Source: Pseudomonas viridiflava
GTDB taxonomy: Bacteria > Pseudomonadota > Gammaproteobacteria > Pseudomonadales > Pseudomonadaceae
Direction: 5' to 3'
Length of the DNA stretch: 64,000 nucleotides
Assembly (NCBI RefSeq): GCF_900589395.1
Contig: NZ_UUIS01000001.1
Location: 330,460-394,459, forward strand
The notes under the pieces are model-generated. The model saw only the letters and a list, made by a program, of their open reading frames with translations. It had not been told where the DNA came from and did no database searches. Made by a program: the position numbers and the translations under genes. Of the stretch, positions 48,424-63,779 are shown piece by piece (the first letter of the stretch is position 1; every line of letters starts with the position of its first letter).

Positions 48424-49614
48424 TCAATCGGCCTGACGACGCAGGAAGGCCGGGATATCGAGGTAGTCCAAATCATCGTTCGGGTTGAGCTTAGTCGCTG
48501 CTGTGGCACCGGCATGCGCCTGATTGCGCATTACGGTCGGACGGTCCAGGTCGCGGTAGTTGACGGTGGCCGGTTCGCGGACAGCCTGCTGGTGCACGGG
48601 CGCTTGTGGCGCTGCGCTTTGCAGGGTGTTGTCGACAATCTTGACCGGTTTCTCGATGCGCGCGCCCAGGCCTGTGGCCACGACGGTAACGTGCAGTTCG
48701 TCGCGCATGTCCGGATCGATGACGGTACCGACCTTGACCATGGCGCTGTCGGAGGCGAAAGCCTCGATGATGCTGCCCACGTCCGAGTACTCACCCAGCG
48801 ACAGGTCAGGACCTGCTGTGATGTTGACCAGGATGCCGCGCGCACCTTGCAGGTTGACGTCTTCGAGCAGCGGGTTGCGAATGGCCGCTTCGGTCGCTTC
48901 ACGCGCACGGTTCGGACCGCTGGCGCAGCCGGTACCCATCATGGCCATGCCCATTTCGCTCATCACGGTACGTACGTCGGCAAAGTCGACGTTGATCATG
49001 CCGGGACGCTTGATGATGTCGGAGATACCGCGAACGGCACCGGCCAGTACATCGTCAGCCTTGGCGAACGCTGACAGCAGGCTGGCGTCCTTGCCCAGGA
49101 TGGTCAGCAGCTTCTCGTTGGGAATGGTGATCAACGAGTCGACGCTTTCAGCCAGCATGCGAATGCCTTCGTCGGCGATCTGCATGCGCTTGCGGCCTTC
49201 GAACGGGAATGGACGCGTCACCACCGCAACGGTGAGGATGCCCATCTCCTTGGCCACTTCGGCAATGATTGGCGCCGCACCGGTACCGGTACCGCCGCCC
49301 ATGCCCGTGGTGATGAAGACCATGTTGGTGCCCTGCAGGACTTCCGCGATACGCTCGCGGTCTTCCAGTGCGGCCTGACGGCCCACTTCAGGGTTGGCAC
49401 CGGCACCGAGACCTTTGGTCACGCCGGCACCCAGTTGCAGAATGGTACGCGCACCGATGTTTTTCAGTGCTTGAGCATCGGTGTTGGCGCAGATGAATTC
49501 GACGCCTTCGATGCTGCTCTTGACCATGTGATTGACGGCGTTGCCACCACCACCACCTACACCGATAACCTTGATTACCGGGCTCTGCGGGACGTTGTCT
49601 ACGAGTTCAAACAT
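48424..49614 (-). CDS. ftsZ: Cell division GTPase FtsZ
   Basis: 396 residues. The tubulin signature GGGTGTGAAP (about 104-113), the T7-loop catalytic NVDFADVRTVM segment near 203-213, a disordered linker from about 318, and the C-terminal peptide LDYLDIPAFLRRQAD that binds FtsA and ZipA. Polymerises into the Z-ring. Separated from ftsA by 59 bp, a usual place for additional ftsZ promoters. Confidence 0.98.
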   Translation of the reverse strand: MFELVDNVPQSPVIKVIGVGGGGGNAVNHMVKSSIEGVEFICANTDAQALKNIGARTILQLGAGVTKGLGAGANPEVGRQAALEDRERIAEVLQGTNMVFITTGMGGGTGTGAAPIIAEVAKEMGILTVAVVTRPFPFEGRKRMQIADEGIRMLAESVDSLITIPNEKLLTILGKDASLLSAFAKADDVLAGAVRGISDIIKRPGMINVDFADVRTVMSEMGMAMMGTGCASGPNRAREATEAAIRNPLLEDVNLQGARGILVNITAGPDLSLGEYSDVGSIIEAFASDSAMVKVGTVIDPDMRDELHVTVVATGLGARIEKPVKIVDNTLQSAAPQAPVHQQAVREPATVNYRDLDRPTVMRNQAHAGATAATKLNPNDDLDYLDIPAFLRRQAD

Positions 49615-49673
49615 TTTCCCTCTCCTTCAGCTCTCTAGTTGTTACTGCCCGCTACCACTTTGAAGCGTTGAAC

Positions 49674-50933
49674 TTAGAAATTACCCTGAACCCAACGCTT
49701 GAAGCGCTCTAGCACGGGAGCCTTTGGTTCATCGCCATAGTTACTGCTGTTGCCGCCCAGCCCGGACAGCGAAATGCCGTCGGACTGTTTCTGCAACCCG
49801 TACTGCAGCAGGCCTACGCCTGTGGAATAGATCGGGTTGCGGATGACGTCGCTCAATCCCTTGACACTATGCGGTACACCCAGGCGTACCGGCATGTGGA
49901 AGATTTCTTCGGCCAGTTCGACCGCACCTTCCATTTTCGAAGTCCCGCCGGTCAGCACGATGCCCGCCGGGATCAGATCTTCATAACCGCTGCGGCGCAG
50001 CTCGGCCTGGATCAGGGTGAACAACTCGTCGTAACGAGGTTCGACCACTTCGGCCAGGGCCTGGCGCGACAGCTCGCGAGGCGGGCGATCGCCCACGCTC
50101 GGCACTTTGATGGTTTCGCCGGCACCGGCCAGCTTGGCCAGGGCGCAGGCATAGCGAATCTTGATTTCTTCGGCGTACTGGGTCGGAGTGCGCAACGCCA
50201 TGGCGATGTCGTTGGTGACCTGGTCGCCGGCAATCGGGATCACCGCCGTATGACGGATCGCCCCTTCGGTGAAGATCGCGATGTCGGTGGTGCCGCCACC
50301 GATGTCCACCAGGCACACGCCCAGCTCTTTCTCGTCGTCGGTCAACACCGCGTAAGCCGAGGCCAGTTGCTCCAGGATGATGTCGTCGACTTCCAGGCCG
50401 CAACGGCGCACACATTTCTCGATGTTCTGCGCCGCATTCACCGCACAGGTCACCACGTGCACCTTGGCTTCCAGGCGCACGCCCGACATGCCCAGTGGCT
50501 CACGGACGCCTTCCTGGTTGTCGATCACGTAATCCTGCGGCAGGGTGTGCAGCACGCGCTGGTCGGCCGGAATGGCAACGGCCTGGGCGGCATCGAGGAC
50601 GCGCTCAAGGTCGGCCGAGCTGACCTCGCGGTCGCGGATGGCAACGATGCCGTGCGAGTTGAGGCTGCGAATGTGGTTGCCCGCTACGCCGACGAAGGCC
50701 GAGTGGATCCGGCAACCGGCCATGAGCTGCGCTTCTTCGATGGCGCGCTGGATCGACTGCACGGTGGACTCGATGTTGACCACGACGCCTTTTTTCAAGC
50801 CACGCGAAGGGTGGCTGCCAATACCGACGATTTCCAGCGAACCATCGGCCGCGACTTCGCCTACCAGCGCCACCACCTTGGAGGTGCCGATATCCAGCCC
50901 GACGATCATTTTGCCGCTTTGCACATTTGCCAT
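49674..50933 (-). CDS. ftsA: Cell division protein FtsA
   Basis: 419 residues, actin-like ATPase. Phosphate-1 motif IVGLDIGTSKVVALVGE (10-26), phosphate-2 VDIGGGTTDIAIF and the adenosine motif GIVLTGGTSKMEG; the C-terminal amphipathic helix (VLERFKRWVQGNF) anchors it to the membrane. Tethers FtsZ and recruits late division proteins. ATG 50933 fits the family; an extension to 50951 lies in the gap after ftsQ. Confidence 0.97.
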   Translation of the reverse strand: MANVQSGKMIVGLDIGTSKVVALVGEVAADGSLEIVGIGSHPSRGLKKGVVVNIESTVQSIQRAIEEAQLMAGCRIHSAFVGVAGNHIRSLNSHGIVAIRDREVSSADLERVLDAAQAVAIPADQRVLHTLPQDYVIDNQEGVREPLGMSGVRLEAKVHVVTCAVNAAQNIEKCVRRCGLEVDDIILEQLASAYAVLTDDEKELGVCLVDIGGGTTDIAIFTEGAIRHTAVIPIAGDQVTNDIAMALRTPTQYAEEIKIRYACALAKLAGAGETIKVPSVGDRPPRELSRQALAEVVEPRYDELFTLIQAELRRSGYEDLIPAGIVLTGGTSKMEGAVELAEEIFHMPVRLGVPHSVKGLSDVIRNPIYSTGVGLLQYGLQKQSDGISLSGLGGNSSNYGDEPKAPVLERFKRWVQGNF

Positions 50934-50947
50934 GGTTCTGCCTCTAG

Positions 50948-51814
50948 TCAATTCTTCGCGACAGCGGGTTTTACCGCCGTCGGCGCTGCCTGTTCACGCC
51001 ATCCGACCGCAAGGCCGTTGGAATAACGCAGATCAACGCGTGCAATATTCGTTATTTGTTCTTTAAGCGTCTTGTCATAGATTGAAATGAAACGACGCAT
51101 CTTCTCGACCAGATGATCACGACCCAGCAACAACTCGATTCCGGGCCCTGACGCCCCGGCACCGGTGGTCAGAAACCAACTGCCCCGTTCACGCAATTCA
51201 AGACGTACGATGGAAAACCCCAGCGGACGCAACATCTGACTCAATACCTGATACTGCTGCATCACCTGTTGCTGGGCCCGCTGCGGACCGAACAACTGGG
51301 GAAGGTGTTCATAGTTGGATAATTCGCGTGGCGTAAAGGCCTGCCCCTGGTTATTGAGCAGTGCTTCATCACCCCAGCGCGCCACCGGCAGTTGCTCTTC
51401 GAGGCGGATCACTACCTGGTCGGGCCAGACCCTGCGCACTTCGGCGTGGGCAATCCATGGCATCTGTTCGAGTTCGGTGCGCATGCCAGCCAGGTCGATG
51501 GTGAAAAAGCGCGCGGCGGCATACGGGGCAATGCGTTGCTGCACGGCCTGCTGGCTGATGTAGCTCAGGTCACCCTGGACGTTGATCCGGCTGATGGGAC
51601 GGTCCACGTACGGCAACAGGCGCTGCGCGCCTTCGTAGGTTCCGTACCCCAACCCCACCAGCAGTACCGGCCACAGCAGGTACTTCAGCAAGCCTGTGCC
51701 AGGCCTGGGCACACGCGCCGACAGTGGCTCCTTGGCCACCATCCGGCTTGCACCGCGCGGTACCGGCTTGCGGCCGGAAACCGGGGGTTGCTGACGTGCC
51801 GACGCGCCGTTCAT
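50948..51814 (-). CDS. ftsQ: Cell division protein FtsQ
   Basis: 288 residues. Basic, Pro-rich cytoplasmic tail (1-40), one transmembrane helix (about 43-62), a POTRA domain starting near [14 protein letters not shown], and the beta domain that binds FtsB/FtsL. Central organiser of the divisome. Starts 3 bp after the end of ddlB. Confidence 0.95.
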   Translation of the reverse strand: MNGASARQQPPVSGRKPVPRGASRMVAKEPLSARVPRPGTGLLKYLLWPVLLVGLGYGTYEGAQRLLPYVDRPISRINVQGDLSYISQQAVQQRIAPYAAARFFTIDLAGMRTELEQMPWIAHAEVRRVWPDQVVIRLEEQLPVARWGDEALLNNQGQAFTPRELSNYEHLPQLFGPQRAQQQVMQQYQVLSQMLRPLGFSIVRLELRERGSWFLTTGAGASGPGIELLLGRDHLVEKMRRFISIYDKTLKEQITNIARVDLRYSNGLAVGWREQAAPTAVKPAVAKN

Positions 51815-51817
51815 GCC

Positions 51818-54226
<2,409 letters not shown>

Positions 54227-54234
<8 letters not shown>

Positions 54235-55297
54235 GGGCCACCTCCACACAGACATCGACAACGGTGCGGGTCGCATCGGGCATGGCTAGGCGGCGAGCGG
54301 TACGGGCCATGGTGTTCAATTGTTCGGGTTGCATCAAAACCTCTTTCAGGCGGCTGGCCATGTCGGTGGCGCCAGTGGTCGCTTGCGGCATTACGAAGGC
54401 TGCGCCTTCACGAGCCAGATAATCGGCATTGCGCGACTGGTGGTCGTCGATCGCATGCGGCAGCGGGATCAGCAGCGATGGCAGGCCGGCGGCCGCCAGC
54501 TCGCTGACGGTCAGGGCGCCGGCTCGGCACACCACCAGATCGGCCCAGGCATAGGCCTGGGCCATGTCCTGGATGAAAGGTGCCACCTGCGCCTCGACGC
54601 CTGCGGCGCGATAGCGCTCGGCCGTGATCTGGTCGTGCTGCTTGCCGGCCTGGTGAAACACCTCGGGACGGACGTCCTGAGCAAGCAGCGCCAGGGCCTC
54701 GGGCAGCAGCTTGTTCAACGGCTCGGCCCCCAGGCTGCCGCCCAGTACCAGCAAGCGGGCCTTGCGTCCGGTCAGCGGTTGGCGCGGGGTTTCGAAGAAC
54801 AGCTCGCTGCGCACCGGATTGCCAGTGGTGCGACGCTTGTCCGAGCTGGCAAATGTGTCGGGAAATGCCTCGCAGATGCGGCTGGCGAACGAGGCCAGGC
54901 TGCGATTGGCCGTACCGGCGACCGCATTCTGCTCGTGGATCACCAGCGGCACACCGCCCAGCTTCGCCGCCAGACCGCCGGGGCCGGTGACATAGCCGCC
55001 GAAACCGACGACGAAGGCCGGCTTGAGCTGGCGCATCACCTTGCGTGCCTGCCACAAGGCCTTGAGCAGCATCAAGGGCGCCTTGAGCAAGGACAGCTTG
55101 CCCTTGCCGCGCAGACCGCTGGCATCGATACGGTGCAGGGTCAGGCCGGCCTGGGGCACCAGTTCGTTCTCGATGCCGCGTGGCGTTCCCAGCCAGTGCA
55201 CCTTGTAGCCGCGTGCCTGCAGTTCGCGCGCACACGCCAGCGCCGGGAACACGTGCCCGCCGGTGCCGCCGGCCATGATCAGCACGTTAGCGTCCAT
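54227..55297 (-). CDS. murG: Lipid II-forming GlcNAc transferase MurG
   Basis: 356 residues of the GT-B fold. N-terminal glycine-rich loop [14 protein letters not shown] (8-21), second loop [15 protein letters not shown] near 99-113, and the donor-binding region [14 protein letters not shown]. Adds GlcNAc to lipid I on the inner face of the membrane. ATG 55297 overlaps ftsW by 11 bp. Confidence 0.97.
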
Positions 55298-56501
55298 TGG
55301 GCGACTCCTCGGCGAAATCGCTTTCGTTGAATTCCGCTTCCTCGCTGCCCATGTTGTTGCGCGACTCCCACTCGATGCGCAGCAACAGCCCCAGGCTGGC
55401 ACAGCAGATCACCAGCGAGCTGCCGCCGTAACTGAGAAACGGCAGGGTCAGGCCCTTGGTCGGCAGCAGCCCGACGTTCACACCGATATTGATCAGGAAC
55501 TGGCCGATCCACAAAAACGACAGCCCGTAGGCGGTGTAGGCGCCGAAGAACTGCTTGGCACGCTCGGCCCAGAAACCGATGTACATGCCACGGATGCTGA
55601 CGAAAAGGAACAGCCCCACGGTGAGCAGCGAGCCCACCACGCCCAGTTCCTCGGCCAGCACCGAGAATACGAAGTCGGTGTGCGCTTCAGGCAGGTAGAA
55701 CTGCTTTTGCACACTGTTGCCCAGGCCTACGCCCAGCCACTCGCCGCGCCCGAAAGCGATCAGCGCCTGGGTCAACTGGTAGCCGGAGCCGAACTGGTCG
55801 GCCCACGGGTCGGTGAAGTTGGTCAGGCGCGCCATCCGGTAGGGCTGTGCCTGGACCAGCACGAACACCGCGACCACGGCCAGCACCACCATCAGCGAGT
55901 AACGGAACAAGCCGACCCCGCCCAGAAACAGCATCGCAGCCGCGGCACCCATCATCACCACGGTGGCCCCGAAGTCCGGTTCCATCAGCAGCAGGCCGGC
56001 CATCGGCAGCAGCACGATGAACGGCTTGAAGAAGCCCATCCAGCTTTCACGCACTTCCTGCTGGCGACGTACCAGGTAACCGGCCAGGAACAGCACCACG
56101 AAGACCTTGGCGATTTCCGAAGGCTGGACGTTGAACGCACCGAAACCGATCCAGCGCATCGAACCGTTGACCTCGCGCCCGATGCCGGGCACCAGCACCA
56201 GCAACAGCAGCCCGAACGCCCCTATCAGCATCAGCCAGCCCATGCGCTGCCAGGTGGCAACCGGCACCATCATGGTCGCGCCACAGGCCCCCAGACCGAT
56301 GATCAGGTAGATCAAGTGGCGGGTCATCATGTACAGCGTATTGCCGGACTGGGCGGCGGCCACTTCCGAGGACGACGAGGTGATCATCACCAGGCCCAGC
56401 CCCAGCAGCGCCAGGCAGCCCGCCAGCATCGGAAAATCGACGTCAATGCCCCGGCCGCTGATCAGCGGCGACGGATACGGCTTGAGGATGCCGAAAATCA
56501 T
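55287..56501 (-). CDS. ftsW: Septal peptidoglycan polymerase FtsW (SEDS)
   Basis: 404 residues with about ten membrane helices, SEDS family. The GREVNGSMRWIGFGAFNVQPSE region (about 108-128) and the C-terminal KGLTLPFLSYGGSS motif are conserved signatures. Works with FtsI in septal glycan-strand synthesis. Overlaps murD by 4 bp (ATGA). Confidence 0.97.
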   Translation of the reverse strand: MIFGILKPYPSPLISGRGIDVDFPMLAGCLALLGLGLVMITSSSSEVAAAQSGNTLYMMTRHLIYLIIGLGACGATMMVPVATWQRMGWLMLIGAFGLLLLVLVPGIGREVNGSMRWIGFGAFNVQPSEIAKVFVVLFLAGYLVRRQQEVRESWMGFFKPFIVLLPMAGLLLMEPDFGATVVMMGAAAAMLFLGGVGLFRYSLMVVLAVVAVFVLVQAQPYRMARLTNFTDPWADQFGSGYQLTQALIAFGRGEWLGVGLGNSVQKQFYLPEAHTDFVFSVLAEELGVVGSLLTVGLFLFVSIRGMYIGFWAERAKQFFGAYTAYGLSFLWIGQFLINIGVNVGLLPTKGLTLPFLSYGGSSLVICCASLGLLLRIEWESRNNMGSEEAEFNESDFAEESPNGR

Positions 56502-57844
56502 GTCAGCTCCTCCACGGCACGGGCGAACAGACGCCCGCGCTCTTCATAGTTCTTGAACATGTCCAGGCTGGCGCAGGCCGGCGACAGCAAGACCGCATCG
56601 CCCGCGTTTGCCAGTTCGGCACTGCGCTGCACGGCCTCTTCCAGGGTGCTGACCTGCACCAGCGGCACGGTGTCGACCAGCGCCTGTGCCAGCAGCCCGG
56701 CATCGCGCCCCAACAGCACGACGGCGCGGCAGTGTGCCGCCACGGCGGGGCGCAGGCCGCTGAAATCAGCGTCTTTGCCGTCGCCACCGGCCACCAGCAC
56801 CAGCTTGCCGTCCATGTCGGTCCCCAGGCCTTCGATGGCGGCCAGGGCCGCACCGACATTGGTGGCCTTGGAATCGTTGTAATACTGCACGCCGGCACGC
56901 TCACGCAGCCACTGGCAGCGGTGCTCAAGGCCGGTGAAGCGGCGCAGGCTGGCCAGCATGGCATCCATCGGCAGCCCGACGGCATGCCCCAATGCCAGTG
57001 CCGACAGGGCATTGGCCTGATTGTGGGCACCACGGACCTTGAGTTCGCTGACCGGCAGCAACAGCTCGAACTGGAACGCGAGGTATTTTTCACCGTGTTC
57101 CTCACGCAGGCCAAAGCCACGGAAATCCGGTTTGTTCAGGCCGAAGGTCCAGCACGGCACGTCTTCGCGAATCAACGGCCGCGACAGGGCATCCTGGCGG
57201 TTGACCACCACCTGGCGGGCGCCACGGAAAATCCGGTGCTTGGCCAGGTGATAGGCCGGCAGGCCGCTGTAGCGGTCCATGTGGTCTTCGCTGAGGTTCA
57301 GCACCGTGGCCACTTCGGCGTTCAACTGATCGGTGCTTTCCAGCTGGAAGCTGGACAGTTCGAGCACGTAGAGCTCGACCGTATCGTCGAGCAGGTCCAG
57401 GGCCGGCGTGCCCAGGTTGCCACCCACGGCGACGCGCTTGCCCGCCGCAGCGGCCATGTCACCGACCAGCGTGGTCACGGTGCTCTTGGCATTGGAGCCG
57501 GTAATGGCCACGATTGGCGCCCGGGCGTGGCGCGCGAACAGCTCGATGTCACCTGACAGCTTCACGCCACGGGCCTGGGCCTGTTGCAGGGCTTCGGTGG
57601 CCAGGGCCAGGCCGGGGCTGACATACAGCTCGCTGGCACGGCACAGGAACTCGACGTCCAGCTCGCCACAACGCACGTCCACCTGCGGATAATCGCGGCG
57701 CAAGGTCGCCAGCTCCGGTGGATTGTCCCGGGTATCGGCCACGGCAAAGGACATGCCCTGCTTCGCCAGGAAGCGAACCAGGGACATGCCGCTCTTGCCG
57801 AGGCCGACAACGATGCGGAACTGGTCGGTAACGATCAAAGACAC
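56498..57844 (-). CDS. murD: UDP-N-acetylmuramoylalanine--D-glutamate ligase MurD
   Basis: 448 residues. FRIVVGLGKSGMSLVRFL near the start, ATP-binding GSNAKSTVTTLVG (about 113-125), NLSEDHMDRY and the LVAGGDGKDADF region. Adds D-Glu. Two starts are possible: ATG 57850 directly follows the mraY stop, while GTG 57844 has GAGG nine bases upstream and gives the family start MSLIV; I prefer GTG. Confidence 0.95.
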   Translation of the reverse strand: MSLIVTDQFRIVVGLGKSGMSLVRFLAKQGMSFAVADTRDNPPELATLRRDYPQVDVRCGELDVEFLCRASELYVSPGLALATEALQQAQARGVKLSGDIELFARHARAPIVAITGSNAKSTVTTLVGDMAAAAGKRVAVGGNLGTPALDLLDDTVELYVLELSSFQLESTDQLNAEVATVLNLSEDHMDRYSGLPAYHLAKHRIFRGARQVVVNRQDALSRPLIREDVPCWTFGLNKPDFRGFGLREEHGEKYLAFQFELLLPVSELKVRGAHNQANALSALALGHAVGLPMDAMLASLRRFTGLEHRCQWLRERAGVQYYNDSKATNVGAALAAIEGLGTDMDGKLVLVAGGDGKDADFSGLRPAVAAHCRAVVLLGRDAGLLAQALVDTVPLVQVSTLEEAVQRSAELANAGDAVLLSPACASLDMFKNYEERGRLFARAVEELT

Positions 57845-57850
57845 TCGCAT

Positions 57851-58936
57851 CTACCTCAGTTTCAGCGTGGCAAGGCCGAACAGCACCAGAATCACGGTGA
57901 TGATCCAGAAACGGACGATCACCCGCGGCTCGGGCCAGCCCTTGAGTTCAAAGTGGTGATGGATCGGCGCCATGCGAAACACACGGCGGCCGGTGAGCTT
58001 GAAGGAAGCCACCTGAATGACCACTGACAGGGTTTCCATCACGAACACCCCGCCCATGATGAACAGCACGATTTCCTGACGCACGATCACCGCAATGGTG
58101 CCCAGCGCCGCGCCCAGCGCCAGGGCGCCGACATCCCCCATGAAGACCTGGGCCGGATAGGTGTTGAACCACAGGAAGCCAAGCCCGGCACCAATCAGGG
58201 CGCTGCAGAACACAATCAGCTCGCCGGCGCCCGGAACGTAGGGAATCAGCAGGTACTCGGCGAACTTCACGTTACCCGACAGGTAGCAGAAGATCCCGAG
58301 TGCGCCGCCGACCATGACGGTCGGCATGATGGCCAGACCGTCCAGGCCGTCGGTGAGGTTGACCGCGTTGCTGGAGCCGACGATGACCAGGTAGGTCAGC
58401 ACGACAAAGGCGATGGCGCCCAGTTGCCAGTGCATGTCCTTGAACATCGGCACGATCAGCGTGGTTTCGACCGGCGATTGCGCGGTGACGTACAGGAAGA
58501 TCGCCGCACACAGGCCGAACACCGATTGCCAGAAATACTTCCAGCGGCTCGGCAACCCGCGCGAGTTCTTTTCGATCACCTTGCGGTAGTCGTCGACCCA
58601 GCCGATGGCGCCGAACAACAGGGTGACCAGCAGCACCACCCAGACATAGCGGTTGGTGAGGTCGGCCCACAGCAAGGTGCTGACGGCGATCGACGACAGG
58701 ATCAGGGCGCCGCCCATGGTCGGCGTACCGGACTTGGACAAGTGCGATTGCGGACCGTCATTGCGCACCGACTGGCCGATCTGGCGGGTCTGCAGAGTGC
58801 GGATCATCCACGGTCCCAGGCACAGCGACAGGCTCAAGGCAGTGAGCACGCCGAGAATCCCGCGCAGGGTCAGGTATTGAAAGACGGCAAAGCCTTTGTA
58901 GAACTGTTGTAGAAATTCAGCCAACAGCAACAGCAT
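57851..58936 (-). CDS. mraY: Phospho-MurNAc-pentapeptide translocase MraY
   Basis: 360 residues, the standard length, with ten membrane helices. Catalytic acidic motifs GWVDDYRK (about 113-120) and [10 protein letters not shown] (about 193-202), and the [15 protein letters not shown] loop. Makes lipid I from UDP-MurNAc-pentapeptide and undecaprenyl phosphate. ATG 58936 shares one base with the murF stop (TGATG). Confidence 0.98.
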   Translation of the reverse strand: MLLLLAEFLQQFYKGFAVFQYLTLRGILGVLTALSLSLCLGPWMIRTLQTRQIGQSVRNDGPQSHLSKSGTPTMGGALILSSIAVSTLLWADLTNRYVWVVLLVTLLFGAIGWVDDYRKVIEKNSRGLPSRWKYFWQSVFGLCAAIFLYVTAQSPVETTLIVPMFKDMHWQLGAIAFVVLTYLVIVGSSNAVNLTDGLDGLAIMPTVMVGGALGIFCYLSGNVKFAEYLLIPYVPGAGELIVFCSALIGAGLGFLWFNTYPAQVFMGDVGALALGAALGTIAVIVRQEIVLFIMGGVFVMETLSVVIQVASFKLTGRRVFRMAPIHHHFELKGWPEPRVIVRFWIITVILVLFGLATLKLR

Positions 58937-60306
58937 CAATGTTTCTCCAGGCTGGAACTGCACAGGGCCGCCACGACGTTTTCCATGGCGGCACTGCGCG
59001 ATCCCTTGATCAATAAAGTGGTGTTTGAATCGTGTTCGTTCGCCAGCGCGGCTATCAGCTCGGCCTGGCTGGCGAAGTGGCGCGCCTGCGCGCCGAAGGC
59101 ATTGACCGCGTGCTGCATCAGCGGGCCGGTGGCATAGAGTGCATCGACCTTGCCGGCGGCATAGGCGCCGACCTCGCGATGGCCTTGCTCGGCCCAGTCG
59201 CCCAGTTCGCCGATGTCACCCAGCACCAGGACCTTGCGCCCGTCGAAACCGCCGAGCAGATCGACTGCCGCGTTGATCGAGGACGGGTTGGCGTTGTAGG
59301 TGTCGTCGATGACGCGTTGGCCATTGGCCGCGATCTGTGAGACCGCACGGCCCTTGACCGGCTGCATGGCCGCCAGACCGGTCACGATGCCGTCCAGGTC
59401 GATGCCCATGACACTCGCAGCGGCGGCGGCAGCCAGGGCGTTGGCCACATTGTGCGTACCCAGCAGGTTCAGTTGCACAGCCACCGAACCGTGCGGGCTG
59501 TGCAGCGTGAAACCCGGGCAGCCACGAGCATCGCGGCGCAGCTCACTGGCATGGAAGTCGGCCTGCGGATTGTTCAGGGCAAAGCTGAGTACCTGGCGAT
59601 TGCCGGCGCGCTTGTGCCAGATCGGGAAGGCCTTGTCGTCCAGGTTGAGCACGGCAACGCCCTGGGACGCGAGCCCCTCGATGATTTCGCCCTTGGCTTC
59701 GACGATACGCTCAGGACCGCCGAACTCGCCGACGTGGGCAGTTCCGGCGTTGGTCAGAATGGCCACGTGCGGCTTGGCCAGGCTGACGGTGTAGGCAATC
59801 TCGCCCACCCGCGAAGCGCCCAGCTCGATCACTGCGGCGCAATGCTCAGCGCCCAGCTCCAGCAGAGTCAGCGGCACGCCCAGGTCGTTGTTCAGGTTGC
59901 CACGGGTGGCGAGTACCGGTCCGCGCGTGCGCAGGATGCTGGCGAGCATTTCCTTGACCGTGGTCTTGCCGCTGGAGCCGGTGACCGCCGCCACGGGGCG
60001 ATCGACAAAGGCGTTGCGATTGAGCGCGCCCAGTTGCGCCAGGGCCTTGCGGTTGTCGAGCACCACCAGTTGCGGCAGGGCCACGCCCGGCACTTCGCGC
60101 TCGACCAGCGCACCGACTGCGCCCTTGGCCGCCACCTGTTGCAGGTAATCGTGACCATCGAAGTTCGGCCCGGTCAGGGCCACGAACACCTGGCCCGGCA
60201 CCAGGCTGCGGCTGTCGATGCTGACGCCGGAAAACAGGCAGTCGTCACCAACGCGACGGGAATCCAGCGGCACGATCAACTGGTCGAAGCTCAAGGGCTC
60301 AAGCAT
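58936..60306 (-). CDS. murF: UDP-MurNAc-tripeptide--D-Ala-D-Ala ligase MurF
   Basis: 456 residues. ATP-binding [16 protein letters not shown] (about 105-120), the carbamylated-lysine region, and [12 protein letters not shown] (about 335-346). Adds the D-Ala-D-Ala made by DdlB. ATG 60306 overlaps murE by 8 bp; a longer open frame upstream lies antisense-free within murE but lacks family similarity. Confidence 0.97.
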   Translation of the reverse strand: MLEPLSFDQLIVPLDSRRVGDDCLFSGVSIDSRSLVPGQVFVALTGPNFDGHDYLQQVAAKGAVGALVEREVPGVALPQLVVLDNRKALAQLGALNRNAFVDRPVAAVTGSSGKTTVKEMLASILRTRGPVLATRGNLNNDLGVPLTLLELGAEHCAAVIELGASRVGEIAYTVSLAKPHVAILTNAGTAHVGEFGGPERIVEAKGEIIEGLASQGVAVLNLDDKAFPIWHKRAGNRQVLSFALNNPQADFHASELRRDARGCPGFTLHSPHGSVAVQLNLLGTHNVANALAAAAAASVMGIDLDGIVTGLAAMQPVKGRAVSQIAANGQRVIDDTYNANPSSINAAVDLLGGFDGRKVLVLGDIGELGDWAEQGHREVGAYAAGKVDALYATGPLMQHAVNAFGAQARHFASQAELIAALANEHDSNTTLLIKGSRSAAMENVVAALCSSSLEKH

Positions 60307-61761
60307 GTGCGGCCTCCCAGGCAGCCAGGGCCTTGGCGGCCTCTTCAAGATCAGAGAACGGCTGGCGCTGGCCGTCGATCTCCTGGTAATCCTCATGCCC
60401 CTTGCCGGCCAGCAGGACGACGTCGTCCGCCTGTGCGGCAGCGATGAACTGCGCAATGGCCTGGCCACGCCCTTCGACGAACCGCACCTGGTTGGCGGCG
60501 CCAAAACCTGCACGGATGTCATCGAAGATCTGCGCCGGCGCTTCACTGCGCGGGTTGTCGTCGGTCACCAGCACGGCATCGGCCAGGCGTTCGGCCACTT
60601 CGGCCATCAACGGACGCTTGCCGCGGTCACGGTCGCCGCCGCAGCCGAACAGGCACAGCAGGCGGCCACGGGCATGCGGGCGCAGCGCTTCGAGGACCTT
60701 TTCCAGGGCATCGGGGGTGTGGGCGTAATCGACCACCACCAGCGGTTGATTGCCACCGCCCAGGCGTTGCATGCGCCCGATGGGGCCTTCGAGTTTCGGC
60801 AGGACCTTGAGAATCTCGTCCAGGGCGTAGTTCAGGCCCAGCAAGGTCCCTATGGCTGCCAGCACGTTGCTCAGGTTGAAGCGCCCCAGCAGGCTGCTGC
60901 GCAGGAAATGCTCGCCATGCGAGGTCACCAGGGTCGCGCGCACGCCATGGTCGTCGAAACGCGCTTCACGGCAATACAGCGAGGCGCTGCTGTCCAGCAG
61001 GCTATAGGTGATCAGACGCCCGCGGTGCGGGGCATCGGCCAGGTCGCGACCGAAGGCGTCGTCCAGGTTGACCACACGACATTGCAGGTTCGGCCAGGCG
61101 AACAGGCGTGCCTTGGCGGCGCCATAGGCTTGCATGGTGCCATGGTAATCGAGGTGATCACGCGACAGGTTGGTAAAGACCGCCACGTCGAATTCGAGCG
61201 CATTGACCCGGCCCTGCTCCAGTCCGTGGGACGACACTTCCATGGCCACGGCGCGCGCATGCGCCTGCATGAGGTCGGCCAGGGTGGCCTGCACGGCAAT
61301 CGGGTCGGGCGTGGTGTGCCGGCCGCTTTCCAGCGCGCCGTAAAAACCGGTGCCCAGCGTGCCGACGAGGCCACAGCGCTGGCCCAGCAGGTCCAGCGCC
61401 TGGGCCACCAGTTGGGTCACGCTGGTCTTGCCATTGGTGCCGGTCACGCCGATCAGGTTCAGGCTGCGACTTGGCTCGCCGTAAAAGCGTCCGGCAATGG
61501 CCGACAGCTGCCCGGCCAGGCCGCGCACCGGAATCAGCGGCGCATCGGTCAACGGCAGCACGCTGGTGCCTTCGGACTCGTAGGCCACGGCAGCCGCGCC
61601 GCGATGCAGGGCATCGGCGATGTGCTGGCGACCGTCAACCTTCAGGCCCGGCACAGCCAGAAACAGATCACCCGGACGCACCTTGCGGCTGTCCAGGGTC
61701 AGTTCGCGAATGAACGGATCGCGGTCGGTGCTCGGGAAAATCTTGCTCAGGTTGAAAGCCA

Positions 61762-61762
<1 letters not shown>
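60299..61762 (-). CDS. murE: UDP-MurNAc-L-Ala-D-Glu--meso-diaminopimelate ligase MurE
   Basis: 487 residues. LTLDSRKVRPGDLFLAVPG (21-39), ATP-binding GVTGTNGKTSVTQLV and the DDNPR motif (about 399-403) that specifies meso-diaminopimelate rather than lysine. Its ATG shares one base with the ftsI stop (TGATG). Confidence 0.97.
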
Positions 61763-63775
<2,013 letters not shown>

Positions 63776-63779
<4 letters not shown>
